Shown in pieces: positions 43,402 to 51,870 of a stretch of DNA of 64,000 nt. The position numbers and the translations under genes were made by a program. The notes below the pieces were generated by a model that saw only the letters and a list, made by a program, of their open reading frames with translations, did no database searches and was not told where the DNA came from. The stretch is from Fodinibacter sp963833495 (lineage in GTDB: Bacteria > Actinomycetota > Actinomycetes > Actinomycetales > Dermatophilaceae). Numbering within the stretch: position 1 is the stretch's first letter; the number at the start of each line of letters is the position of its first letter. Where the stretch lies: contig CAWHYJ010000001.1 of NCBI GenBank assembly GCA_963833495.1, positions 124,001-188,000 of the forward strand, read 5' to 3'.

Positions 43402-43621
43402 CCCGGCGGATCGACGGTCACCGTCGTGCGCCCGCGCGCGCCGGGCGCACGGCGAGGCCACCGACGCATCCCTGCTCGAGGCGGCACTGAAGGCGCTGCT
43501 CGACTCCCACCGCCGTGCCGAGGTCGACGCTGCCTACGACCGGGCCTACTCCGCCGCTCCGGTCACTGAACCCGACGCCTGGGGTGACCTCGACGCGTGG
43601 CGCCGGCAGGCGTCGTCATGA
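43402..43621 (+). pseudogene. antitoxin remnant (mazE-like)
   Basis: The reading frame ending at TGA 43619-43621 encodes GEATDASLLEAALKALLDSH, then a DAAYDRAYSAAP stretch and WGDLDAWRRQASS, typical of the C-terminal half of a VapB/MazE-type antitoxin that precedes MazF. No start codon exists in frame; the first bases (STVTVVRP) read like an antitoxin N-terminus in another frame, so a frameshift has broken it. It overlaps the mazF remnant by ATGA. Confidence 0.55.
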
Positions 43622-43770
43622 CCGCCCTGCCGCTGCGCGGGGAGGTGTGGTGGGCCGAGGCGCCGGAGGTGCCGCGCCGGCCGGTCGTGGTGCTCTCGCG
43701 AGACGCGGTCGTTCGAGCGTTGCGGCGGGCGCTGGTGTCACCGTGCACGACGACGGTGCGCCACCTGCCC
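43618..43770 (+). pseudogene. truncated MazF/PemK-family toxin
   Basis: Begins MTALPLRGEVWWAEAPE, RRPVVVLSRDAVVRALRRAL, VSPCTTTVR, a good match to the N-terminal half of MazF endoribonucleases (RGEVWWA; RRPVVVLSRD; TTTVR). The C-terminal half is absent and the frame runs without a stop of its own into the next gene. With the damaged antitoxin upstream, this is a decayed TA cassette. Confidence 0.7.
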
Positions 43771-43894
43771 AGCGTGAGGTGTGTGCGGCACTCGCCGTGT
43801 CCACGGGATGCGCCTGAGAGACGCGGGTGTCCCAGGTGCGGCCGGCGTGGCAGGCTGTGCTCGGCATACTCATCGGTAACCAAGGACGGCGACC

Positions 43895-44821
43895 ATGCAG
43901 AGCACGACCACGACCGTGACGGCGAGCGACGGCACCGCCCTGCACACCTACCGGTGGCTGCCCGAGGGGTCGCCCAGGGCGGTCGTGCAGATCGCCCACG
44001 GCATGGCCGAGCACGCCGCCCGCTACGCCCGCTTGGCCGAGGCGCTCACGGCCGCCGGCTTCGCCGTCTACGCCAACGACCACCGCGGCCACGGCAGCAC
44101 GGCGAGCAAGGCGGACCACGGCTACTTCGCCGACCAGGAGGGGTGGGAGAGCGTCGTCGCCGACCTGCGCAGGGTCACCGACCTCGCCCGCGAGGAGCAG
44201 CCCGACCTGCCGGTCTTCCTGCTCGGCCACTCGATGGGGTCGTTCCTCTCCCGCACCTACGTCATCGAGGACAGCCGCCAGCTGGCCGGCCTGGTGCTGT
44301 CCGGCACCGCTGGCGACGCCGGCCTGCTCGGCAAGGTCGGCGGCATCGTCGCCGCGACCGAGGCCAAGGTGCGCGGCCCGCGCCACGTGAGCACCCTCCT
44401 CGACAAGCTGACCTTCGGGCAGTACAACGCGGCCTTCAAGCCCAACCGCACCGACTTCGACTGGCTCTCGCGCGACGACGCCGAGGTCGACCTCTACGTC
44501 GGCGACGAGCTCTGCGGAAACACCTTCACCTCTGGCTTCTTCGCCGACCTGCTCGGCGGCCTCGCCGGCATCAACGACCGCCGGCAGGTGGCCCGGGTGC
44601 GCCGCGACCTGCCGATCCTGCTGGTCTCAGGCGACGCCGACCCGGTCGGCGACAGCGGCAAGGGCGTGCGGGCGGTCGCCGAGCAGTACCAATCGGTGGG
44701 CGTGGCCGACGTCACCTGCACGCTCTACCCGGGGGCGCGCCACGAGATCTTCAACGAGACCAACCGCGACGAGGTCACCGCCGACGTCGTCGCCTGGTTG
44801 AACGCCCACCTGCCCGCCTGA
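43895..44821 (+). CDS. alpha/beta hydrolase, monoacylglycerol lipase-like
   Basis: 308 aa. IAHGMAEHAARYARLAEAL, the nucleophile elbow LLGHSMGSFL, an acid in VSGDADPVGD and catalytic His in YPGARHEIFNE match the serine aminopeptidase S33/monoglyceride lipase group. Ribosome site AAGGACGG before ATG. It precedes the asparagine synthase-like gene by 114 nt on the same strand; a shared role is possible but not shown. Confidence 0.88.
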   Translation: MQSTTTTVTASDGTALHTYRWLPEGSPRAVVQIAHGMAEHAARYARLAEALTAAGFAVYANDHRGHGSTASKADHGYFADQEGWESVVADLRRVTDLAREEQPDLPVFLLGHSMGSFLSRTYVIEDSRQLAGLVLSGTAGDAGLLGKVGGIVAATEAKVRGPRHVSTLLDKLTFGQYNAAFKPNRTDFDWLSRDDAEVDLYVGDELCGNTFTSGFFADLLGGLAGINDRRQVARVRRDLPILLVSGDADPVGDSGKGVRAVAEQYQSVGVADVTCTLYPGARHEIFNETNRDEVTADVVAWLNAHLPA

Positions 44822-44935
44822 GCGAAGGCGCGCAAGCGCGAATCGGTCTGCACCGGCATCCGTGGCAGGCTTGGGCCTCGGCACCCACCCCGGATGCCGT
44901 GCCCCGCCCCCGAGCACGAGGACCTGACCCAACGC

Positions 44936-47621
44936 ATGTGCGGCATCGCCGGCTACCACGGACTCCACGCCGACCACGCCCTGCTGGAGCGGATGAACGA
45001 CTGCCAGCAGCACCGCGGCCCTGACGGTGAGGGGGTCGTCACCAGCGGCCCGTGCGGCCTGGCCCACCGGCGGCTGTCGATCATCGACGTCGCGCACGGC
45101 CAGCAGCCGATGGACACCGCCGACGGGCGCTACTCGATCGCCTACAACGGCGAGGTCTACAACTACCTCGACCTGCGCGAGGAGCTCGTGGCGCTGGGCC
45201 GCACGTTCACGACCGACTCCGACACCGAGGTGGTGCTGCAGGCGTTCGCGCAGTGGGGGCCCGACGCGTTCGACCGGTTCAACGGCATGTTCGGCCTGGC
45301 CATCTGGGACCGCGAGGACAAGCGGCTCACCCTGGCCCGCGACCACTTCGGCATCAAGCCGCTGTACGTCGCCACGGTGCCCGCCCCCAGCGGCGAGGGC
45401 GAGGTGCTGCTGTTCGCCAGCGAGATCAAGCCCATCCTGGCGAGCGGCCTCTACGAGAAGAAGGTCAACGAGCGCTCGGTCTACCGCTACCTGCGCTTCC
45501 GCGCCCACGAGGACGGCACCGAGACGTTCTTCGACGGCATCGAGCGGCTCGCGCCCGGTGAGATGCTCACGGCCGACGGCACCGGCATCTCCCGCCGCAT
45601 GTTCACCCGCCTCAAGGAGGAGCTGCTCGAGCTCGCCGCACGAGCAGCGGCCCTATGACGACGCCGCGGCCGCCGAGTACAAGCGCCGCCTGGTCGAGTC
45701 GGTCCGGCTGCGGCTGCAGTCCGAGGTCCCGGTCGGCACGAGCCTGTCGGGCGGCCTCGACTCCAGCGCCGTCGCGGTCATCATCAACCAGCTGCTCAAC
45801 GAGGGCGACGAGCTGTCGACCCGCGCCGTCGGCACCCGGCAGAACACCTTCTCGGCGGTCTTCCCGGGGTCGATCAACGACGAGGAGCGCTACGTCGACG
45901 ACGTCCTCGAGATCTGCACCGGCCACGTCGACTCGCACAAGATCCTGCCGACGGCCGACGAGTTCAAGGTCGACCTGCTCGACTTCATCCGCACCCAGGA
46001 GGAGCCGCTCATCTCCTCCGGCCCGTACGCGCAGTTCCAGGTGATGCGCGAGGCCACGAAGCACGTGACGGTGCTGCTCGACGGCCAGGGTGCCGACGAG
46101 ATGATGGCCGGCTACATCCCCTACTACTTCGTCTACCTCCGCCAGCTGCGCGCCCAGGGGATGACGGCCGCGGCCGGCGAGCTCGCGAAGAGCCTCGACG
46201 TGCTCTACCGGCTGGGCCGCTTCAAGCTGAAGGCGAAGGTGAAGCTCAAGAAGACCATCCCGGTCACCCAGCTGATGAACCGCGAGTTCGTCGCCGCGCA
46301 CAGCGGGGAGCGGTACGTCTCCGAGGGTGCCAACCTCAAGAAGCGCCTCGTCGAGGACCTCTTCCACAACAGCCTGCCCAGCCTGCTGCGCTACGAGGAC
46401 AAGAACACGATGCGGTTCTCGCTCGAGGGGCGCGTGCCATTCCTCGACAAGGAGGTGCTGAAGTTCATCTTCAGCCTCTCCGACGAGGCGATCATCAAGG
46501 ACGGCTGGAACAAGCGGGTGCTGCGCGACGCCACCCGCGGCCTGCTGCCCGAGTCGATCAACCGCCGCCGCAACAAGATCGGGTTCACCACCCCGCAGGT
46601 CGAGTGGTTCATGCGGCTGAAGAACCACTTCTACAACATCTTCCTCAGCGAGTCGTTCGCGAACCGGCCCTACGTCAACCAGAGCGAGGTCATCGCCGCG
46701 TTCGAGGGCTGGATCAAGGGCGCCAACGACGTCGACACGATGACCTTCTGGCGGCTGATCAACCTCGAGCTGTGGATGCGCGAGTTCATCGACGACCACG
46801 ACGCGGATGCCGACGCACAGCTGGCCGAGGTGCCGGCGCACGTCAAGACCGACTACGAGCCCAACGCGGGCCGGTCGCTCGACCTCACCACCTCGCTCGG
46901 TGAGCCGGTGCGGCGCTACCCGGTGCGCACCGAGCTGTTCAGCCGCGACGACGACCTCGACTCCAGGGTGCTCGAGTACGTCGACCGGTTCTTCGCCGGT
47001 CTGCCCTCCGCCGGCCCCGACCACGACGCCGCCACCCGCGGCGCCTGGTGGTTCTTCCTGTCCGAGAAGGTCGTCGCCATCACCCAGGGCCGGTCCTACT
47101 TCGTCTGGGACATCAAGGTCGGCCGCCCGGCCCGGGTGCTGTCGCGCTACGTCACGCGCACGCCGGCCGGCATCGGCCTGGGCAGCCCGTTCACGATGCA
47201 GCTGGCCATCCAGGAGGCCGGCCTGCCGCGGGTCCTCTACGCCTCGGCGGGCGGGGCGGTCGGCAAGGTGCTGGGCCGCAAGGGCATGTTCTACGAGCTC
47301 GTCGGCAACGACATCAACGCCATCGACGGGCCTACCGAGTACAGCGCCTACCCGAGCAACGTCTCGGCCAAGCTGGCGCCCAAGGACCCGGATGCCGTCG
47401 CGGCGCGCCTGTCCGCTGCCATCCGCCAGCGGGTGCCCGAGCCCTGGCGCTCGACCTTCGGCGGCACGGTGATCATGGACGCCAACGACATCGGGCGCAA
47501 CGTGCTCGGCTCCGACGTGCCCGGCGACTGGACGCGGTTCGAGGAGATGTTCGCCGACAACCCGCTCGGCCAGGGCAGCCAGCAGACGCCGATGGCGATG
47601 GTCTTCCTCCGCGAGGACTGA
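44936..47621 (+). CDS. asnB: asparagine synthase (glutamine-hydrolysing) with C-terminal CofE-like domain, broken by a frameshift
   Basis: Begins MCGIAGYHG with the Cys2 nucleophile of class II glutaminases (44936 to about 45640). That frame stops at 45658, and the protein continues in the +1 frame from EQRPYDDAAAAEYKRRL to 47621. The ATP-pyrophosphatase motif GTSLSGGLDSSAVAV and YEDKNTMRFSLEGRVPFLDK are intact AsnB features. After the AsnB core ends near 46805, about 260 extra residues resemble F420-0:gamma-glutamyl ligase (CofE): WWFFLSEKVVAITQGR, LAPKDPDAVAARLSAAI, FGGTVIMDANDIGRN. Full length about 890 aa against roughly 600-640 usual. Confidence 0.8.
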
Positions 47622-47636
47622 CCCCGTCCCCTCCCG

Positions 47637-48773
47637 TCAGGTGGCGGTCTGGGCGAGGGCCGGCTCGTCGCCGTCGTCGTGCGGCTCGACCTTGGTGCTC
47701 GCCGTCCACATCAGCCAGCCGAGGGCACCCAGCGGCACCTCCATGAGGTGCGTGAAGATCGAGAAGAGCACGACGCCGGCGGTCGCGCCGGCGGCGTCGG
47801 CGCCCCAGCCGACGAGCACCGCCGAGGTGGCCGTCTCGGTGATGCCGATGCCACCCGGGGTGATGCCGACCGCGGTGAGCAGCCGCCCGATGGCGAACGC
47901 CGCGAAGAGCAGGTTGAGCGGCAGGGTCACGCCCGTCTCGCGCATGATGAGCACGAAGAGCACGTAGTAGAAGCCGAAGAACCCGACCATGCCCAACGTC
48001 ATCGACAGCCAGCCGCTGCCCACGACCTCGTTGATCCGGGCCCGCAGGTCGGTGACCAGCTCCTCGATGCTCATCGACGGTACGGCGGGGTCCTCGTCGG
48101 CGGGGAGCGGCTCACCTGCGTCGGCGTCGGTCGTGGCGGTGGCCAAGGCTTTCGCTGCGGCCTTGGCCCGGCGGCGCCGGCGGATGGGCCCGAGCGCCCA
48201 GTCCAGCGCGCGACCGATGGCCTGGGCGGCCCGCTCGCTGACCATGATCGCGACCAGGGCGCCGAGGACGGCGAGCCCGGTGAACATCCCGGCCACCGCG
48301 AGGTCGGTCAGCGCGGGGGGAAGGGTCACCCCGCCGAACCACAGCGCACCGATGGCGACGACCGGCAGGGCGATGCGGGCCAGTACGTTCCAGACGCCGG
48401 TGACGATGACCGACGTCGACGTGGCCCGGCGCGAGAAGCCCCAGGACCGGCAGATGGCATACGTCGCGGCAAGGCCCACCGCGCCACCGCCGGGCAGCAG
48501 GTTGGACACCGAGGACCCGCACAGGTTCACGATGAGCGCCTTGATGTGGCTCAGCCCGTGCAGCGAACCGGTGAAGGTGAAGGTGTAGCACCACAGCCCG
48601 AGGAGCATCAGCGCCTGGAAGAGCAGGGCGTGGCTGAGCGGGATGGTGCGGATGACGCTCCAGATGTCGGTCCACGACGTCTTGGCGAAGTAGGGCAGGC
48701 CCCAGATGAGCATCGCCGCGGCCAACCCCAGCCCGATGACCGTCTGCAGGATCTGCTTGGTGCGCGAGCTCAT
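47637..48773 (-). CDS. lysylphosphatidylglycerol synthase transmembrane-type (UPF0104) flippase-like protein
   Basis: 378 aa with about eight membrane helices. HIKALIVNLCGSSVSNLLPGGG and RLLTAVGITPGGIGITE are the two hallmark loops of the LPG_synthase_TM/UPF0104 family. There is no C-terminal lysyl-transferase domain, and a long charged loop lies between helices 6 and 7. Likely lipid handling at the membrane. ATG 48773 after GGGGGAGCG; overlaps the PIG-L stop by ATGA. Confidence 0.87.
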   Translation of the reverse strand: MSSRTKQILQTVIGLGLAAAMLIWGLPYFAKTSWTDIWSVIRTIPLSHALLFQALMLLGLWCYTFTFTGSLHGLSHIKALIVNLCGSSVSNLLPGGGAVGLAATYAICRSWGFSRRATSTSVIVTGVWNVLARIALPVVAIGALWFGGVTLPPALTDLAVAGMFTGLAVLGALVAIMVSERAAQAIGRALDWALGPIRRRRRAKAAAKALATATTDADAGEPLPADEDPAVPSMSIEELVTDLRARINEVVGSGWLSMTLGMVGFFGFYYVLFVLIMRETGVTLPLNLLFAAFAIGRLLTAVGITPGGIGITETATSAVLVGWGADAAGATAGVVLFSIFTHLMEVPLGALGWLMWTASTKVEPHDDGDEPALAQTAT

Positions 48774-49618
48774 CGCTCCCCCTCGAAGATATCGGTGCGC
48801 ACGGGGTGGCCCGGCGGGAGGGCGGGGTCGCGGAACCACTCCCTCCCGAACACGAGATCGTAGACGGGTCGGGGGATGCGCAGGAAGGCCGCCAGGGTGC
48901 GGTCGCCGGTCTGGCCTCCCTCGCCGGCGGATGCCGCGCCGCCGCCGGTCGCCTGCGAGGCGTGCGCCCGCATCGATGCCCGCTTCGCACCGGCGAACCG
49001 GCGGACGTCCACCCGGTGGGTGATGTCGGCGCGGGCGGAGAAGGCGCGCTCGAACGATGCCGGGTCGAACTCGACCGGGAAGCGGTAGACCCGGCCGACG
49101 GCGCGCACAGCGCGCACGATCGTGTCGCGGGGCACGGTGGCCTCGAGCACCCGAGGGGTCCGTGCGATCTCGGCGGCACGGGCGCCCACCTCGTGCACGC
49201 GCACGTGGTCGCGGTGCCCGTAGCCGCCGTTGGCGTCGTACGAGAGCAGCAGGTCGGCACGCTCGGTGCGCAGCACCGCGGCCAGCCGCTCGGCCGCCTC
49301 CTCGACGGGGGCCCGGCAGAACCTGGTGACCCCGGGGACGTCCGGCTCGGGCTCGGCCCCGCTGCCGCTGTCGGCGTACCCGAGCCACTCGACCCGGGCC
49401 ACCCCGAGCGCCGCGGACGACCGCCGGGCCTCCTCCAGCCGACGCTCGCCGAGGCCTCCGTCGCCGCTCAGCTCGGCGGCCGCCAGGCCAGCCCCGCCGT
49501 CGGTCGCCAGCACCAGCACCACGCGATGGCCCTCCGCCGCGGCACGGGCCATCGTGCCTGCGGTGAGCAGGGCCTCGTCGTCGGGGTGGGCGTGGAAGGC
49601 CACGATGGTGGGGGACAT
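48770..49618 (-). CDS. PIG-L family deacetylase (MshB/LmbE-like)
   Basis: 282 aa. VAFHAHPDDEALLTAGT supplies the His-Pro-Asp-Asp zinc site and GHRDHVRVHEVG the third ligand. Family members remove N-acetyl groups from GlcNAc on inositol or other carriers. Translationally coupled to the flippase-like gene and divergent from a GT4 glycosyltransferase, pointing to a glycoconjugate pathway (inference). GGGAGG precedes ATG 49618. Confidence 0.88.
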   Translation of the reverse strand: MSPTIVAFHAHPDDEALLTAGTMARAAAEGHRVVLVLATDGGAGLAAAELSGDGGLGERRLEEARRSSAALGVARVEWLGYADSGSGAEPEPDVPGVTRFCRAPVEEAAERLAAVLRTERADLLLSYDANGGYGHRDHVRVHEVGARAAEIARTPRVLEATVPRDTIVRAVRAVGRVYRFPVEFDPASFERAFSARADITHRVDVRRFAGAKRASMRAHASQATGGGAASAGEGGQTGDRTLAAFLRIPRPVYDLVFGREWFRDPALPPGHPVRTDIFEGER

Positions 49619-49654
49619 CGATGCCCATCCTCCCGCATGGCAGGCTGAGGCCTC

Positions 49655-50788
49655 GTGAAGGTCGCCATGCTCACCGACTGCTACCCGCCTCGGCTGGGTG
49701 GGATCGAGAGCCAGGTGCGCGACCTCTCGCGGCAGCTGGTGCGCGCCGGCCACTCGGTCGAGGTGTTCACGGCGACGGCCGGTCCGCGCGGCGAGCGCGG
49801 CGGCCACACCGCCACGGGCGACGACGGCGTCACGGTCCACCGGCTCGCCATCCCTCTTCCGGGCGGAATCCCGGTGAACCCGTTCGCTCCTCGCGAGGTG
49901 CGGCGGCGTCTCGAAGCAGGCGGGTTCGACGTCGCCCATGCCCACCTCGGTGTCGTGAGCCCGTTCGCCACCGACCTCGTGCCCGTGGCGCTGGGTGCCG
50001 GGCTGCCCGTCACCGCCACCTTCCACTGCGTGATCGGCCGCTCCTCCGCGGTGTTCCGAACTCTCGGACACTTGTCGCGCTGGGCTGGGCGTGGCGTGGC
50101 CCTGAACGCGGTCTCCGAGATGGCGGCAGCCCGGGTGTCCACCGCCGCCCGCGGCGCGCGCGTCGAGGTGGTGCCCAACGGCGTGGATGCCGCGTGGTGG
50201 CGCCCGGTGACCGAGCGCGCGGAGGCGGGCACCCGGCATCCGGTGCACGTCGTGTCGGCGATGCGGCTGGTGTCGCGCAAGCGTCCCCTCGCCACCCTGG
50301 ACGTGCTGCACCGGGCGCGCGCCGTGCTCGACCCGGCCGTGCCGCTGCGCGCCACCATCGTCGGTGAGGGGCCGCAGCGCCGGCTGATGGAGCGCCGGCT
50401 GCGCACCCACGGGCTCGACTGGGTCGACCTGCCCGGGCGGGTCGGGAAGGAGGAGCTGCGCCGGCTGCACCACGGGGCCGACGTGTACCTGACCGCGGCG
50501 CGGCTGGAGGCGTTCGGCATCGCCCCGCTCGAAGCGCGCGCCGCCGGGGTGCCGGTGGTGGCGCCGCGCGGCACCGGGGTCGACGACTTCGTCGAGGACG
50601 GCGTCGACGGCCTGCTCGCCGACGGCGACGGCCCGCTCGGGCTCGCCCTCGCCCGGCTCGCCGGTGACGACGCGCTGCGCGCCCGGATGCGCGCTCATCT
50701 GCTGGCCACCCCTCCGGCGCAGGACTGGGGCGGCGTGCTGGCCGCGACCCTGGCCGAGTACGACCGGGCCGGGGTGCGCGCCTCGTGA
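49655..50788 (+). CDS. glycosyltransferase family 4
   Basis: 377 aa GT-B fold. N-terminal MLTDCYPPRLGGIESQVRDL and ATFHCVIGRS; nucleotide-sugar site VVPNGVDAAWWRP, VSAMRLVSRKRPL, TAARLEAFGIAPLEARAAGVPVVA with the EX7E pattern. Donor unknown (GDP- or UDP-sugar). GTG start; stop overlaps the Nudix gene (GTGA). Confidence 0.9.
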   Translation: MKVAMLTDCYPPRLGGIESQVRDLSRQLVRAGHSVEVFTATAGPRGERGGHTATGDDGVTVHRLAIPLPGGIPVNPFAPREVRRRLEAGGFDVAHAHLGVVSPFATDLVPVALGAGLPVTATFHCVIGRSSAVFRTLGHLSRWAGRGVALNAVSEMAAARVSTAARGARVEVVPNGVDAAWWRPVTERAEAGTRHPVHVVSAMRLVSRKRPLATLDVLHRARAVLDPAVPLRATIVGEGPQRRLMERRLRTHGLDWVDLPGRVGKEELRRLHHGADVYLTAARLEAFGIAPLEARAAGVPVVAPRGTGVDDFVEDGVDGLLADGDGPLGLALARLAGDDALRARMRAHLLATPPAQDWGGVLAATLAEYDRAGVRAS

Positions 50789-51447
50789 TCACCGTCGTCG
50801 GCAGCCAGGACGGCCGGGTGGTCACCCGGTTCGCGCTCGCGCACGGCGAGGACCCCGCGATGGGACTGGCGGTGCGCGGCTGGCCGGGCACGGTCGTGGG
50901 GGTCGAGGGCGTGCTGGGTGACCTCACCCTGCGGTATGCCGTGCAGCCGGCCGCACCGGTCGACCCACCGCACGGCCCGGAGGGCCCGGGGCTCACGGAT
51001 GCCGAGCGGCTGGGGGTCGACCCGCACCAGCGCGTCGCGGCCTACGCCGTGGTCGTCGCCGACGGAAGGCTGCTGCTGACCCAGCTGGCCGGCTACACGG
51101 GTGCGGCCGGCCGGTGGAACCTGCCCGGTGGTGGGCTCGACCCCGGCGAGTCGCCCACCGATGGGGTGGTGCGGGAGGTGGCCGAGGAGACCGGGCAGGT
51201 CGTCGACGACGTGCGGCTGGTCGACGTGATGACCCAGCACTGGGTGGGGCGCTCGCCCCGCGGGCTCGAGGACTACCACGCGGTGCGTCTGCTGCACACG
51301 GCACGCTGCGAACGGCCGACCCGCCCCGTCGTGCATGACGTGGGCGGGTCGACGTCCGACGCGCGGTGGGTGCTGCTGGACGACCTCGGGTCGGTGGCCG
51401 TCGTGGCGAGTGTCGGTGCTGCGCTGCGCGCGGTGGGGCTCGCCTGA
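50785..51447 (+). CDS. Nudix hydrolase
   Basis: 220 aa. Nudix box in residues about 113-137: GGGLDPGESPTDGVVREVAEETG, wholly conserved (GX5EX7REVxEExG). A roughly 70-residue N-terminal domain (VTRFALAHGEDPAMGLAVRG) precedes it. Hydrolyses a nucleoside-diphosphate derivative of unknown identity; coupling to the GT4 gene suggests nucleotide-sugar housekeeping (inference). Confidence 0.87.
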   Translation: MITVVGSQDGRVVTRFALAHGEDPAMGLAVRGWPGTVVGVEGVLGDLTLRYAVQPAAPVDPPHGPEGPGLTDAERLGVDPHQRVAAYAVVVADGRLLLTQLAGYTGAAGRWNLPGGGLDPGESPTDGVVREVAEETGQVVDDVRLVDVMTQHWVGRSPRGLEDYHAVRLLHTARCERPTRPVVHDVGGSTSDARWVLLDDLGSVAVVASVGAALRAVGLA

Positions 51448-51462
51448 CGACACCGGGCGACC

Positions 51463-51870
51463 TCAGGCGCGGGTGTCGCGGCTTCGGCTGCTGCGCAGGC
51501 CGATCGCCCCGACGAGCAGCACCACCAGTCCGGCGGCGACCACGCTCCACGGGCCGAGGTCGCCCCACGGCAGGGTGATGTCGGTGAGCTCGCCGACGAG
51601 CACGCTGCCCGCCACGAGCAGCCCGAGCAGGCCGAGCACGAGGGCGAAAGGAGCCGGGCCGGTGAGCCACTCCGGCTCGGGCGGGGTGGCCGGTGCCGGG
51701 ATCTCCGGTGCCGGTGCGGTCTCGGTCATGGTCGCGCCCGGCGTCGGCAGCACCGTGGTGGCGCCGTCGTCGGTGATCACTTCCTCAGTGAACATGTCGT
51801 CGGCCAGGGTGTCGTCGTGCCGCGGGGTGGGGGTCTCGGGGGTGGGGGGAGTGGTCGGGGTGGTCATCAC
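51463..51870 (-). CDS. hypothetical two-TM protein of the PspC cluster
   Basis: 135 aa. An acidic/Pro/Thr-rich N-terminal 70 residues, then helices FALVLGLLGLLVAGSVLVG and WSVVAAGLVVLLVGAIGL and a short basic tail. No family assigned. Start either GTG 51870 or ATG 51867, the latter sharing bases with the stop of the PspC protein upstream, so it is co-transcribed. Confidence 0.7.
   Translation of the reverse strand: MMTTPTTPPTPETPTPRHDDTLADDMFTEEVITDDGATTVLPTPGATMTETAPAPEIPAPATPPEPEWLTGPAPFALVLGLLGLLVAGSVLVGELTDITLPWGDLGPWSVVAAGLVVLLVGAIGLRSSRSRDTRA

Noticed and set aside
45640..45658. Programmed ribosomal frameshifting in asnB
   Set aside because: No slippery heptamer or prfB-like shift site is evident at the junction; an indel or sequence error is more likely. 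Kept only as a possibility in the frameshift finding.
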